The notes under the pieces were generated by a model. The model was not told the DNA's origin. It was given only the letters and a program-made list of their open reading frames with translations, and made no database searches. A stretch of DNA of 64,000 nt from Rouxiella sp. S1S-2. GTDB taxonomy: Bacteria > Pseudomonadota > Gammaproteobacteria > Enterobacterales > Enterobacteriaceae. Location of the stretch: NCBI RefSeq assembly GCF_009208105.1, contig NZ_WFKL01000001.1, positions 5,022,001-5,086,000 on the forward strand, given 5' to 3'. The stretch's first letter is position 1, and every line of letters begins with the position of its first letter. Below are positions 53,363-63,169 of the stretch, one piece after another. The position numbers and the translations under genes were made by a program.

Positions 53363-53418
53363 TTCACGCTGCGAACCATTAACCCGGCAAATCACACGTT
53401 ATTGCCAGGGAAACGTTC

Positions 53419-55068
53419 TCAGGCACGCCAGTTTTTAAAGCGGTTGATTAAACCATTGGTAGAACTGTCGTGGCCGGTCACGTTCTCACTGCCTTCAAGT
53501 TCAGGCAGAATGCGGTTTGCCAGCTGCTTGCCTAATTCTACGCCCCATTGGTCGAAGGTATAGATATTGAGGATAGCGCCCTGAGTAAAGATTTTGTGCT
53601 CATACAGCGCAATCAGTGCACCCAGGCTAAACGGGGTGATCTCACGCAGCAGGATGGAGTTAGTTGGGCGGTTGCCTTCAAACACTTTGAAAGGTGCCAC
53701 GTGTTTAACGTCTTCAGGTTTTTTGCCTTGCGCCGCAAACTCTTCCTCAACCACGTCCAGCGATTTACCAAAGGCCAGCGCCTCGGTTTGCGCGAAGAAG
53801 TTAGACAGCAGTTTGGCGTGATGATCGCTTAACGCATTGTGGCTTACCGCCGGTGCGATGAAATCACAAGGGACGATTTTGGTGCCCTGGTGAATCAGCT
53901 GATAAAACGCGTGCTGTCCGTTGGTGCCCGGCTCGCCCCAGATGATTGGGCCAGTCTGGTAGTCAACGGCATCGCCGTTGCGGTCAACGTATTTGCCGTT
54001 GGACTCCATATTTCCCTGTTGGAAATAGGCAGCAAAACGATGCATGTACTGATCGTAGGGCAGAATTGCTTCGGTTTCTGTGCCGTAGAAATCGTTATAC
54101 CAGATACCGATCAGTGCCAGAATAATTGGCAGGTTTTTCTCAGCAGGCGTTTCGGCGAAGTGTTTGTCCATCGCATGCGCGCCGCTCAGCAGCTGTTCGA
54201 AGTTTTCGAAACCCACTGACAGGGCAATCGACAGACCAATCGCAGACCACAGGGAGTAACGACCGCCCACCCAGTCCCAGAACTCGAACATGTTGTCGGT
54301 ATCAATGCCGAACTCGGCCACGGCTTTACCGTTGGTAGAAAGCGCGGCGAAGTGCTTGGCAACGTGCTGCTCTTCACCGGCCGTTTGCAGGAACCAGTCG
54401 CGCGCGCTGTGGGCGTTGGTCATGGTTTCTTGCGTGGTGAAGGTTTTTGATGCCACCAGGAATAGCGTGGTTTCAGGGTCCAGCGGTTTCAGCGTTTCGG
54501 CGATGTGCGTGCCGTCAACGTTGGAAACAAAGTGCATATTCAGGTGATTTTTATAAGGACGTAGCGCCTCGGTCACCATGAAAGGACCCAAGTCTGAACC
54601 CCCGATACCGATGTTAACGATGTCAGTAATTGGCTTGCCGGTGTAACCCTTCCAGCTGCCGCCGATCACACGCTCGGTGAAGCCTTTGATTTTGGCCAGT
54701 ACGGCGTTCACTTCTGGCATTACGTCTTTGCCATCAACCACGATTGGCGTGTTGCTGCGGTTACGCAGGGCAACGTGCAGCACGGCGCGGTCTTCAGTGC
54801 GGTTAATTTTCTCACCTGAGAACATCGACTTGATGGCGTCTTGCAGACTGGTCTCTTTGGCCAGCGCATGCAGTTTTTCAAGCGTTTCTGCCGTGATACG
54901 GTTTTTAGAGAAGTCGATCAGAATTTGATCGTCGAAAGTGGCAGAGAACTTGGTGAAGCGATCGCTATCTTCGGCGAACAGCTGACTGATTTGCACATCT
55001 TTAACTTGGTCGAAATGCTGCTGCAGGGCCTGCCAGGCAGCGGTTTTAGTTGGATTGATATTTTTCAT
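53419..55068 (-). CDS. pgi: Glucose-6-phosphate isomerase
   Basis: A 549-residue glycolytic enzyme, the E. coli length. Both PGI signatures are present: [19 protein letters not shown] (about 266-284) and the late [45 protein letters not shown] binds the sugar phosphate, and the catalytic Glu is in GGRY..ESNGK ([10 protein letters not shown]). It interconverts glucose-6-phosphate and fructose-6-phosphate. The gene is divergent from the lysC leader and monocistronic. Confidence 0.98.
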   Translation of the reverse strand: MKNINPTKTAAWQALQQHFDQVKDVQISQLFAEDSDRFTKFSATFDDQILIDFSKNRITAETLEKLHALAKETSLQDAIKSMFSGEKINRTEDRAVLHVALRNRSNTPIVVDGKDVMPEVNAVLAKIKGFTERVIGGSWKGYTGKPITDIVNIGIGGSDLGPFMVTEALRPYKNHLNMHFVSNVDGTHIAETLKPLDPETTLFLVASKTFTTQETMTNAHSARDWFLQTAGEEQHVAKHFAALSTNGKAVAEFGIDTDNMFEFWDWVGGRYSLWSAIGLSIALSVGFENFEQLLSGAHAMDKHFAETPAEKNLPIILALIGIWYNDFYGTETEAILPYDQYMHRFAAYFQQGNMESNGKYVDRNGDAVDYQTGPIIWGEPGTNGQHAFYQLIHQGTKIVPCDFIAPAVSHNALSDHHAKLLSNFFAQTEALAFGKSLDVVEEEFAAQGKKPEDVKHVAPFKVFEGNRPTNSILLREITPFSLGALIALYEHKIFTQGAILNIYTFDQWGVELGKQLANRILPELEGSENVTGHDSSTNGLINRFKNWRA

Positions 55069-55280
55069 AGCAATGCTCTTAGGCTGAGAATGTAAGGTGA
55101 CATCTTGACTATTATTTAGCGCAACTGCCTTGATTGTATCCGGTATTTTACAAGTTTAGATGCCTTTTCTTGCGTTTCTTGCAATAGGCAATAACTGTTG
55201 GCAATGCGCCGCATAGACAAATACCGCAATCAATAATAGATGACAATCTTTCAAAATGTGAGACAGATGCCGCGCGATCG

Positions 55281-55308
55281 TTGACAGATGGCGCAGAACC
55301 GGTAATTC
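55281..55308 (+). promoter_or_regulatory. Candidate lysC promoter
   Basis: TTGACA (55281-55286), a 16-bp spacer and TAATTC (55303-55308) lie just before the lysine riboswitch, giving a start near 55315. The -35 is perfect and the -10 weak, as is common for riboswitch-controlled genes. 55069-55280 otherwise holds only the pgi promoter region. Confidence 0.6.
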
Positions 55309-55322
55309 TAAGCACCTAACTT

Positions 55323-55605
55323 ATACGCGTCCGCGCGCGTAAGCCAGAAGAGGCGCGTCGCCCAGGCAATGTATCGGAGGAACCGTATCCTGCGAAGGTG
55401 CATTATGGGGTGCGACGCCGAGGTCAGACACCCAACGGTTGGGAAAAGATCGACTACAGGGGCTGAATCCTCTGGGTTGTCACCGCTATAGCTCTGTGAG
55501 CTATTGGCATGGTGGGGCGCTTCTGGGTGTATCGTAGCATCTCTACGTCTGCTCCCGTTTCCCGCTCTACCCTTGTGCCAAGGAATATGCAATTAAAAAG
55601 GCCGT
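55323..55605 (+). ncRNA. Lysine riboswitch (L-box) leader of lysC
   Basis: The leader contains the conserved lysine-aptamer blocks in order: AGCCAGAAGAGGCGCGT (55342-55358), GCCCAGGCAA, GGAGGAACC, GGGGTGCGACGCCGAGGT (55417-55434), CAGGGGCTGAATCCTCTGGGTTGTCACC (55458-55484, in two blocks) and the closing TTCTGGGTG (55521-55529). These match the E. coli lysC leader region by region. The distal part (CCTTGTGCCAAGG at 55571-55583) lies in the expression platform. Lysine binding should shut off lysC expression by sequestering the ribosome site and exposing mRNA to cleavage, as in E. coli. Confidence 0.95.
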
Positions 55606-55638
55606 CATAAACATGGCGACCCTGACACGAGGTTTTAC

Positions 55639-57036
55639 ATGAATCAAGCAACACTCCGCAACGCCGACCCGACGCCTTTGAGCAGCACGGTCATTGCCAA
55701 ATTTGGTGGCACCAGCGTGGCGGACTTCGAAGCGATGAACCGCAGCGCCGACGTTGTACTCTCCAATCCTGATGTTCGAGTCGTCGTACTCTCCGCCTCT
55801 GCTGGCGTAACGAATCTGCTGGTTGAACTGGCCGAAGGTTCCGACAGCGCGCGCCGCGTATTCCTGCTCGACGAAATTCGCCGCATCCAAAACGCTATTA
55901 TCGACCGCCTGGACAAGCCTGAGGTTATCCATGAAGAGATAGAGCGGATGCTGGAAAACATCAGCATGCTTTCTGAAGCGGCAAGCCTCGCCACCTCGAG
56001 TGCATTGACCGATGAACTGGTCAGCCACGGTGAAATGATGTCGACCCTGCTGTTTGTCGAAATTCTTCGCCAGCGCAACGTTTCCGCCGAGTGGTTTGAC
56101 GTGCGCAAAATCATGCGCACCAACGACCGCTTTGGCCGCGCCGAGCCAGACACTCAGATACTGTATGATCTGGCAAGCCAGCAGCTGCTGCCGCGTCTGA
56201 AGGAAGCACTGATTATTACTCAGGGCTTTATTGGCTCGGAACCTAAAGGCCGCACCACCACGCTGGGTCGCGGCGGCAGTGACTATACTGCAGCCCTGCT
56301 GGGTGAAGCGCTGCACGCGTCCCGCGTTGATATCTGGACCGACGTTCCGGGCATTTACACCACCGATCCCCGTCTGGTTCCGGCGGCTAAACGCATTGAT
56401 CGTATTGCGTTTGAAGAAGCGGCTGAAATGGCCACCTTCGGCGCCAAAGTTTTGCATCCGGCCACGCTGCTGCCCGCGGTTCGCCGAGGTATTCCGGTGT
56501 TTGTGGGTTCAAGCAAAGACCCGTCCGCCGGTGGAACGCTGGTCTGCAACACCACTGAAAATCCGCCGCTGTTCCGCGCGCTGGCGCTGCGCCGCAAGCA
56601 GACGCTGCTCACGTTGCACAGCCTGAGCATGCTGCATTCGCAAGGTTTTCTGGCCGAAGTTTTCAGCATCCTCGCGCGTCATAATATCTCCGTGGATTTG
56701 ATTACCACCTCCGAAGTCAGCATCGCGTTGACGCTCGATACCACCGGGTCTACCTCGTCCGGTGAGAGCCTGCTGACCACCTCGCTGTTGACCGAGCTTT
56801 CATCACTGTGTCGCGTCGAGGTTGAAGAGAATCTGGCGCTGATAGCGATCATCGGCAACAAGCTTTCTCAAGCCTGCGGCGTGGGCAAAGAAGTCTTTGG
56901 TGTGTTGGACCCGTTTAACATTCGCATGATTTGTTACGGTGCCAGCAGCTATAACCTGTGCTTCCTGGTTCCGGGCGATGATGCTAATCAGGTCGTTCAA
57001 AAACTGCATCATAATTTATTCGAGCAAAATCAATAG
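55639..57036 (+). CDS. lysC: Lysine-sensitive aspartokinase III
   Basis: A 465-residue aspartate kinase (E. coli LysC 449). The kinase signature KFGGTSVADFEAMNRSADVV lies at about residues 21-40 (the longer N-terminus is extra), with GRTTTLGRGGSDYTAALLGEAL further on; two C-terminal ACT domains bind lysine. It phosphorylates aspartate, the first step toward lysine, threonine and methionine. ATG 55639 follows the ACGAGG site at 55628-55633. Feedback inhibition by lysine is expected in addition to the riboswitch. A GAAA-loop terminator follows. Confidence 0.97.
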   Translation: MNQATLRNADPTPLSSTVIAKFGGTSVADFEAMNRSADVVLSNPDVRVVVLSASAGVTNLLVELAEGSDSARRVFLLDEIRRIQNAIIDRLDKPEVIHEEIERMLENISMLSEAASLATSSALTDELVSHGEMMSTLLFVEILRQRNVSAEWFDVRKIMRTNDRFGRAEPDTQILYDLASQQLLPRLKEALIITQGFIGSEPKGRTTTLGRGGSDYTAALLGEALHASRVDIWTDVPGIYTTDPRLVPAAKRIDRIAFEEAAEMATFGAKVLHPATLLPAVRRGIPVFVGSSKDPSAGGTLVCNTTENPPLFRALALRRKQTLLTLHSLSMLHSQGFLAEVFSILARHNISVDLITTSEVSIALTLDTTGSTSSGESLLTTSLLTELSSLCRVEVEENLALIAIIGNKLSQACGVGKEVFGVLDPFNIRMICYGASSYNLCFLVPGDDANQVVQKLHHNLFEQNQ

Positions 57037-57064
57037 ACTATAGATTACAGCAAGCCAGATAATT

Positions 57065-57093
57065 AAGCCGGATCGAAAGATCCGGTTTTTTTT
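57065..57093 (+). terminator. Terminator of lysC
   Basis: A 7-bp CCGGATC/GATCCGG stem closed by a GAAA tetraloop, then eight T; 31 bp after the stop. Confidence 0.95.
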
Positions 57094-57155
57094 ACCAAGA
57101 AAAACACAACATTAAAAACTATTAAATTATAACAAGACACTGAGGATCACTCTGC

Positions 57156-58091
57156 ATGTTAGCCAAAATTACACGCCTGTTCCCCCTGTGGGCCGTTTTA
57201 CTGGCCGTCGCCGCCTATTACACGCCCACGACCTTTACCCCCATCGGCCCGCACGTCAGCACCCTATTGATGCTGATTATGTTTGCAATGGGTGTAACGC
57301 TAGAATTTGGCGATTTTAAACGCGTGCTTTCTCGGCCCGCGCCGGTTGCCGCCGCCACTTTCCTGCATTATTTGGTGATGCCGCTGGCTGCATGGCTCTT
57401 AGCGAAGCTGTTCCACATGCCTGATGATCTGGCAGCCGGTATGATTCTGGTGGGCAGCGTTGCCAGCGGAACGGCGTCCAACGTGATGATTTACCTGGCC
57501 AAAGGAGACGTGGCACTTTCTGTGACCATCTCCTCCGTCTCTACGTTGGTCGGCGTATTCGCCACGCCGCTGCTTACTCGTCTTTATGTGGATACGCACA
57601 TCAAAGTTGACGTCGAGGGCATGCTGTTGAGTATTCTACAAATTGTCGTGATCCCTATTTTGGCCGGTTTGATTATTCACCACCTGTTCACGAAAGCCGT
57701 CAAACGCATCGAGCCTTTCCTGCCGCTGTTCTCGATGGTCTGCATTCTGGCTATCATCAGCGCAGTGATCGCCGGGAGCCAGGGTTTGATTGGCTCGGTA
57801 GGACTGGTAGTGGTTATCGCGGTGATTCTGCACAATGCCATTGGCCTGCTCAGCGGTTACTTTGGCGGTAAGCTGTTTGGATTTGATGAAACCACCTGCC
57901 GCACCATTGCGCTGGAAGTGGGCATGCAAAACTCCGGTTTGGCCGCCACGTTGGGCAAACTTTACTTCACTCCAATAGCAGCGCTGCCGGGCGCAATCTT
58001 CTCGGTATGGCACAACCTCTCCGGCTCGCTGCTGGCCGGTTACTGGTCGGGTCGTCCGGTGAAGAAAGAGCAGAAATCCGTTGAGGAATAA
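57156..58091 (+). CDS. panS: Ketopantoate/pantoate/pantothenate transporter PanS (BASS family)
   Basis: A 311-residue protein with about ten helices of the bile-acid:Na symporter fold, with core motifs [47 protein letters not shown] (about 108-142) and [18 protein letters not shown]. These are the segments of PanS, which moves coenzyme A precursors. It stands alone between two terminators, with an AGGATC ribosome site. Confidence 0.88.
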   Translation: MLAKITRLFPLWAVLLAVAAYYTPTTFTPIGPHVSTLLMLIMFAMGVTLEFGDFKRVLSRPAPVAAATFLHYLVMPLAAWLLAKLFHMPDDLAAGMILVGSVASGTASNVMIYLAKGDVALSVTISSVSTLVGVFATPLLTRLYVDTHIKVDVEGMLLSILQIVVIPILAGLIIHHLFTKAVKRIEPFLPLFSMVCILAIISAVIAGSQGLIGSVGLVVVIAVILHNAIGLLSGYFGGKLFGFDETTCRTIALEVGMQNSGLAATLGKLYFTPIAALPGAIFSVWHNLSGSLLAGYWSGRPVKKEQKSVEE

Positions 58092-58120
58092 TCTGCGCTG
58101 ACAGACAAATTGGATTGATA

Positions 58121-58155
58121 AAAAAAGGGTCGCGAGAATATCGCGACCCTTTTTT
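58121..58155. terminator. Bidirectional terminator between panS and yjbB
   Basis: AGGGTCGCGA/TCGCGACCCT (58127-58135 and 58141-58149) extended by A- and T-runs on the two flanks, so effective in both directions in the 78-bp convergent gap. Confidence 0.93.
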
Positions 58156-58169
58156 ACATCCGGTAACCT

Positions 58170-59825
58170 TTATTTAGCCAAGCCGGGTACGTCGTCCAAA
58201 TCTTCACGTTCGTCGTCTTTTTCGTCTTTATCCAGCACGTTGTAGGCAACAGCGCAGAACAACGAGTTCAGGCGTTTCATGTCGCCCAGCAGTCCAAGGT
58301 GCAGCGAGCTGGTTTCAATACTTTGTACGTTGTGCTGATGCAGTCTGTCGACGTGGGCGTGCGCATAACGGCGGTCAAGCAGGCGGAAACGATGCTTGGA
58401 ACGACGCAGTCTTTTTGCACTTGTTAAGTCATTTGAAAGGAATACCGACAGGCTAAGACGCAGGTTATCCACCAGCTTCTCATGCAAATTGTCGAGCTCG
58501 CCCAGTCCCTCCGCCGAGAACGCGCGTCGGGTATCGTGAGACTTGGCGGTGATATCACCGGTCATGCGCTCGATAATATCGCCGGCCTGCTCAAGGTTAA
58601 GCGCCATTTCGATGATTTCGGCCCAGCGGCGAGAGTCGTCTTCTCCCAAGTCCTCTTTATGAATTTGTGCCAGATAGAGTTTGATCGCGGTATACAGCAC
58701 GTCGACATCGTCATCCAGGCGGCGAACCTCACGGTCATTAGTTATCTTTCCATGCATCACTTCATGCTGCAGGATAAGCATATGTTCAACCACGTCACCC
58801 ATGCGCAGCGTCTCGCGCGCGGCATTGGCCAGTGCCAACGTTGGGGTGTCGATAGCGCTGACGTCTAAATGGCGCGGGCGCAAACGTGGGTCATCTTCGG
58901 GCACATCGGCAATCCACAGCTCACAGATTCTTGCCATCATGCCCGCCATTGGCACCAGCGCCAGACAGCGGATCAGGTTATAGAAGACGTGGAAATAGAT
59001 AACCAATTCCTCATCGGGGATACCAATTTTAGCCAGCAGGCCGGTCAATGGCCCGATAAAGGGCAGCACGATCACGCAGCCAATCAGCTTGAAAAGTAGG
59101 CTCCCCAATGCAACCCGTCGGCCTGCAGCATTTTGTTTACTGGCGTTGATCATCGCCAAAATACCGCTACCGAGGTTGGCACCAATAACCAGACACAGCG
59201 AAACTTTCAACGAGATAACGCCGGTAGCCGCAAGCGTTGCCGTTAACAGAACGGCAGCAAGGCTGGAATAACTGATGATGGCAAATACGGCACCGGTCAG
59301 GGCATCAAGAAGGGTATCGCCGGTTAGCGACGAGAACAGCACCTTCACCCCAGACGCCTGAGTAATCGGCGTGGCGGCACTGACGATGAGTTCGAGAGCG
59401 AGCAGAATCAGTCCCAGACCAATTCCGACCCGCCCCATCTGCCCCGCCCGCGTCTGTTTGCGGCTCAGGAAGAACGACACGCCAACGAAGATAAGCAGCG
59501 GAGAAAGCCATGAAAGGTCGAAGGTAAGCACCCGCGCCATAAGCGCGGTGCCGACATCGGCGCCAAGAATAATCACCAACGCCGGGGAAAGCGCGACCAG
59601 CCCCTGGGAGACAAACGAAGTCACCAGCAGTGCCGTGGCGTTGCTGCTTTGCACCAGCGCCGTAACGCCGATACCCGAAACAAACGCCAGAGGTTTCTTT
59701 TCAACACTGCTGCTGAGAACGCGGCGCAAATTGGCACCAAACACGCGCATGATGCCAGTACGCACAATATGCGTACCCCATACGAGTAATGAAACAGCAG
59801 AAAGCAAATGAAGAAGAGTTAACAC
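58170..59825 (-). CDS. yjbB: Na/Pi-cotransporter-type phosphate transporter YjbB
   Basis: A 551-residue inner-membrane protein (E. coli 543). Two Na/Pi-II repeats: GVTALVQSSNATALLVTSFVSQG (about 54-76) and IISYSSLAAVLLTATLAATG (about 184-203), each with QSS/SSL cores; the C-terminal 200 residues are a PhoU-like helical domain. In E. coli, YjbB promotes phosphate efflux. The start is GTG 59825, behind AAAGGAG that overlaps the stop of the HAD-phosphatase gene, so it is the last gene of the organophosphorus operon here. That linkage is the notable point. Confidence 0.93.
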   Translation of the reverse strand: MLTLLHLLSAVSLLVWGTHIVRTGIMRVFGANLRRVLSSSVEKKPLAFVSGIGVTALVQSSNATALLVTSFVSQGLVALSPALVIILGADVGTALMARVLTFDLSWLSPLLIFVGVSFFLSRKQTRAGQMGRVGIGLGLILLALELIVSAATPITQASGVKVLFSSLTGDTLLDALTGAVFAIISYSSLAAVLLTATLAATGVISLKVSLCLVIGANLGSGILAMINASKQNAAGRRVALGSLLFKLIGCVIVLPFIGPLTGLLAKIGIPDEELVIYFHVFYNLIRCLALVPMAGMMARICELWIADVPEDDPRLRPRHLDVSAIDTPTLALANAARETLRMGDVVEHMLILQHEVMHGKITNDREVRRLDDDVDVLYTAIKLYLAQIHKEDLGEDDSRRWAEIIEMALNLEQAGDIIERMTGDITAKSHDTRRAFSAEGLGELDNLHEKLVDNLRLSLSVFLSNDLTSAKRLRRSKHRFRLLDRRYAHAHVDRLHQHNVQSIETSSLHLGLLGDMKRLNSLFCAVAYNVLDKDEKDDEREDLDDVPGLAK

Positions 59826-59840
59826 TAAAAAATAGCTCCT

Positions 59841-60497
59841 TTAGCGCCAGGCATGAATAGGCCATCCTGCCTGCCTGGCGTGTTGGAGCAGGATAGCATC
59901 CGGATTAATGGCCACCGGATTGCCGACCAGGGTTAACAGCGGCAAATCGTTGTGCGAATCCGAATAAAAACGGGCGTGCTCAAGCTGGCTCGAGTCCTGA
60001 TTTAACAAGCTCATCAGCCGGGAGACTTTCCCTTCACGGAAAGTCAGCACGCCTTGCGTAAAGCCGGTATACCGGCCGTCGACAATCTCAACGCCGATGG
60101 CCAGGGTTTCGTCCACGCCAAGAAATCTGGCAATGGCCGCAACCAGATGCTCGCCCGAGGCGGAAATAATAATAATCCGGCAGCCCTGAGCGTGATGCTC
60201 GTCCAGACAGGCGCGCGCATCGTTATACACCCGCTCGGCAATAACCTCATGAACGAACCGCTCAACCATTGCGCTTACGTCGGGCACACTTCTGCCTTTC
60301 AGCGGGGTCAGCGTCCAATTCATGTATTCAGTCATGTCCATTTGACCTATTGCATACAGACGCATCATTTCGGCGTCCTGCTGCAAAAATATTTCCGGGT
60401 CGGCGACCCAACCCTGCTCAACCATAAAGGCTGACCACAGGCTGGAACAGTCACCACCAATCAGCGTTTCATCAAGATCAAATAGCGCCAGATTCAT
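59841..60497 (-). CDS. HAD-IB family phosphatase
   Basis: A 218-residue HAD phosphatase of the SerB-like IB class. Motif I DLDET (D7, D9), motif II IIISAS (Ser near 113), motif III around the lysine of REGKV and motif IV SDSHNDLPLL are all present, with a helical cap between. It should dephosphorylate a small phosphomonoester with Mg2+. Its ATG overlaps the ATPase stop (ATGA, four bases), and yjbB follows 15 bp after its stop. The context suggests it handles the monoester produced by the phosphodiesterase encoded upstream. Not SerB itself by context. Confidence 0.9.
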   Translation of the reverse strand: MNLALFDLDETLIGGDCSSLWSAFMVEQGWVADPEIFLQQDAEMMRLYAIGQMDMTEYMNWTLTPLKGRSVPDVSAMVERFVHEVIAERVYNDARACLDEHHAQGCRIIIISASGEHLVAAIARFLGVDETLAIGVEIVDGRYTGFTQGVLTFREGKVSRLMSLLNQDSSQLEHARFYSDSHNDLPLLTLVGNPVAINPDAILLQHARQAGWPIHAWR

Positions 60498-61486
60498 GCA
60501 ACTTCCCGTAAGGTATCAAGATCTAACTGTAGACCAATATCGGTTCCATCAGCGATGAGTGACGCAACGGAGCGGTTTAAAACGTCCACGGATAACTCGA
60601 CATTGTGAGCCAGAACACGATAACGAACGACGTTACCCAGCAGGCTGTGATTGATAATTCGGGCTGGAATACCCTGTTGTGGGGCACAAAAAGCGATCGA
60701 CTCGGGCCTTATCGCCACCTGTGAAGGGTAGCTTTGGCCGGTCAGGGCATGTGCCTGCTCAGCGGTGAGCAGGTTATAACTGCCAATAAATCCTGCCGCG
60801 AAAGCATTTACCGGAGCAGTATACAATGTTTCAGCATCGCCATTCTGTACGATTTGTCCTTTATTCATCAGAACAATGCGGTCAGACATGGTCAACGCCT
60901 CCTCCTGATCATGAGTCACAAAGATGGCGGTGAGGTTCATCTCGCGCTGAATACGGCGGATTTGTTCACGTAAATGCCTACGAATGCGCGCATCCAGCGC
61001 CGAAAGCGGTTCATCGAGCAGCAACAGTCGAGGCTGCGTCACCAGCGAACGCGCCAGAGCCACGCGTTGACACTGGCCTCCTGAAAGCTGATGAGGATAA
61101 CGACGAGCAAATTCGTTTAATTCCACCAGCGCCAACACTTCAGCCACCCTGCGTTTGACTTCACTGGTTGAGAGTTTCTGCATTTTCAGGCCGAACGCGA
61201 CGTTGCCCTCAACCGTCATATTAGGGAACAGCGCATAGCTCTGAAACACCATGCCAATGCCGCGTTTTTGTGGCGTAAGCGGGACAATGTCTTGCCCCTG
61301 CAGAATGATTTTTCCACTGTCAACCGAGGTCAGACCCGCCAGACAGCGCAGCAGCGTTGATTTTCCACAGCCACTTGGTCCAAGTAGGGTGACAAACTCG
61401 CCCTCTTTGGCGCTGAAATCAATATTATTGAAAATCTGCGTTTGACCGTAGTGCTTGTTGAGTTGGGTGACTTCTAAATAGGACAT
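60494..61486 (-). CDS. ABC transporter ATP-binding protein, PotA/FbpC/PhnT type
   Basis: A 330-residue ATPase of the spermidine/iron/phosphonate branch. Walker A GPSGCGKS (36-43), signature LSGGQCQRVALA, Walker B LLLLDEPLSALD and the switch histidine in FVTHDQEEAL; the last 90 residues are a TOBE domain. It powers the two permeases encoded immediately upstream (stop and start one base apart). The domain set fits PhnT, which takes up 2-aminoethylphosphonate, but also FbpC and PotA, so the substrate is not fixed by this protein alone. Confidence 0.92.
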   Translation of the reverse strand: MSYLEVTQLNKHYGQTQIFNNIDFSAKEGEFVTLLGPSGCGKSTLLRCLAGLTSVDSGKIILQGQDIVPLTPQKRGIGMVFQSYALFPNMTVEGNVAFGLKMQKLSTSEVKRRVAEVLALVELNEFARRYPHQLSGGQCQRVALARSLVTQPRLLLLDEPLSALDARIRRHLREQIRRIQREMNLTAIFVTHDQEEALTMSDRIVLMNKGQIVQNGDAETLYTAPVNAFAAGFIGSYNLLTAEQAHALTGQSYPSQVAIRPESIAFCAPQQGIPARIINHSLLGNVVRYRVLAHNVELSVDVLNRSVASLIADGTDIGLQLDLDTLREVA

Positions 61487-61487
61487 A

Positions 61488-62273
61488 TCAGCGCTTCCCT
61501 TTATTCAGAACGTTGGCCACCCAAGTAAATGCCAGGACGACCACGAAATAGGAGATGACCAATGCGCTGGTAAAATGGCCGCTGCCATTGCGCATGTTGT
61601 AGAGATAAACCTGCAGCGTTTCATAGCGGCTGCCGACCAATAGGTTAGCAAACACAAACTCACCGATTAAAAACGAGAACGACAGCAGCACGGCAATCGA
61701 CGCGCCGTTGCGCAAGTTTGGCAAAATCACCATCAGCGCGGCTTTCCAGGTGCTGGCACCGAGTAAATGCGCCGCGTCCATCAGGTCGCGCATATTAATC
61801 GCCTGAATGTTGTTGGAGATGGCCCGATAAATAAACGGCAATGCAATGGTGAAATAACAGCCAATCAAAATCCACGGCGTGCCGGTCAACTCAAATGGCG
61901 GTGAGGAATACAGCTCCATCAGGCCGACCGAAGACACTACCGGCGGCACGGCAAAGGGCAGCAGGATCAGCACATTCATCAGGGCATCAAGCCTTGGGAA
62001 GTAGTAAGCGATCACAAACATAAGCGGCAGGATCAGCACCATCGAGAGTAAAAGCGTGCCGAAGCACACCAGCAGCGAATGCCCTAATGCCACCAGAAAA
62101 CGCGGATCGCTCCATAGGGCTATCAACCATTTGAGGGTGAATCCGCTGGGTAAAATCGTCGCCCCCCAGTCTTCCACCAGCGCATAAATTAGCGTCGCCG
62201 CCAGCGGCAAGAGAAGAACGATAAACAGCAACCACACGATGAGCCGATGATAAATGCTTTCAGCACGTGACAT
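61488..62273 (-). CDS. ABC transporter permease (second of two)
   Basis: A 261-residue permease of the PotC/PhnV-like class with six helices and the cytoplasmic EAA-type loop MDAAHLLGASTWKAALMVILPNLRNG (about 165-190). It heterodimerises with the upstream permease. The gene is one base from the ATPase and 38 bp after the first permease. The charged VEDWGATILPSGFTL loop between helices 1 and 2 is typical of the family. Confidence 0.9.
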   Translation of the reverse strand: MSRAESIYHRLIVWLLFIVLLLPLAATLIYALVEDWGATILPSGFTLKWLIALWSDPRFLVALGHSLLVCFGTLLLSMVLILPLMFVIAYYFPRLDALMNVLILLPFAVPPVVSSVGLMELYSSPPFELTGTPWILIGCYFTIALPFIYRAISNNIQAINMRDLMDAAHLLGASTWKAALMVILPNLRNGASIAVLLSFSFLIGEFVFANLLVGSRYETLQVYLYNMRNGSGHFTSALVISYFVVVLAFTWVANVLNKGKR

Positions 62274-62311
62274 GATTTGCCTCCAGGACCAGAATATTCA
62301 CAGAATTAGCC

Positions 62312-63151
62312 TTAACGAACATTGAGATAGCTCCTGCGCAATATCCACTGATGTACCAGTGTAATGACTGCCATTAACAGCACGAGCAAAATCGCCAGGG
62401 CACTGCCCATATTCGGGTCGAGGGAGATATCACCCGATACCAGTGCGGCAATGCGCACAGGCACCACGTTAAAGTTACCGGTAGTCAGCGCATAAACCGT
62501 CGCGTAGGCTCCGAGCGCGTTAGCCAGCAAAATGACGAAAGTACCCATCAGAGCCGGCGCAAGCACCGGCAAACCAATGTAACGCCAGAAGCGCCATTTC
62601 CCCGCGCCCAACAAGGCTGCCGACTCTTTCCAGTCTTCACGCAGTCCGTCGAAAGCCGGGTAAAGCAGCAGCACGCCCAAGGGGATTTGAAAATAGGTGT
62701 ACAGCACGATCAGGCCGTCTTTTGAGTACAAATTGAAAGTACTCATCAGGCCATAATTACGCATTATCAGCGTCAGCGTGCCGTTGAGTCCCAGCAGAAT
62801 GACGAAGGCAAAAGCCAAGGGCACGCCGGCAAAATTACTGGTCATGTTGGTAAAGGACATCACAAAATCGTGCAGCTTGGTAGGGCCTAGCTGGCGAAGT
62901 GAGTAACTACCAACTAGAGCAATCAGTAAACCGTACAGACTCGACCAGACCGAAATATCCAACGAGAATTTAATCGCCTGCAGATAAAAAGGTGAGGTCA
63001 ATATGTCGCTGTAGTTACCAAAACCCCAGGCTTCGTAGGTGTCGCTATAAAAGCTGCTCACCGCGACCCACACCAGAGGTGCAAGCTGGAAAGCAATAAA
63101 GAACACCGCGAAAGGCAGCACAAACAGCAGAGCGAGCCACTTAGCTTTCAT
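62312..63151 (-). CDS. ABC transporter permease (first of two)
   Basis: A 279-residue PotB/PhnU-like permease with six helices and EAA-type loop KESAALLGAGKWRFWRYIGLPVLAPAL (about 177-203). First helix LALLFVLPFAVFFIAFQLAPLVWV. It starts 18 bp after the phosphodiesterase gene. The cognate periplasmic binding protein is not in the window and probably lies just beyond the right edge. Confidence 0.9.
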   Translation of the reverse strand: MKAKWLALLFVLPFAVFFIAFQLAPLVWVAVSSFYSDTYEAWGFGNYSDILTSPFYLQAIKFSLDISVWSSLYGLLIALVGSYSLRQLGPTKLHDFVMSFTNMTSNFAGVPLAFAFVILLGLNGTLTLIMRNYGLMSTFNLYSKDGLIVLYTYFQIPLGVLLLYPAFDGLREDWKESAALLGAGKWRFWRYIGLPVLAPALMGTFVILLANALGAYATVYALTTGNFNVVPVRIAALVSGDISLDPNMGSALAILLVLLMAVITLVHQWILRRSYLNVR

Positions 63152-63169
63152 CCGTTATCCTCGGCGTTT

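Noticed and set aside
53218..53418. Pho box for psiE
   Set aside because: No CTGTCAT-type direct repeats found in the upstream gap on either strand.
55567..56457. 296-codon open frame on the minus strand
   Set aside because: Antisense of lysC and its riboswitch leader; low-complexity, no family resemblance.
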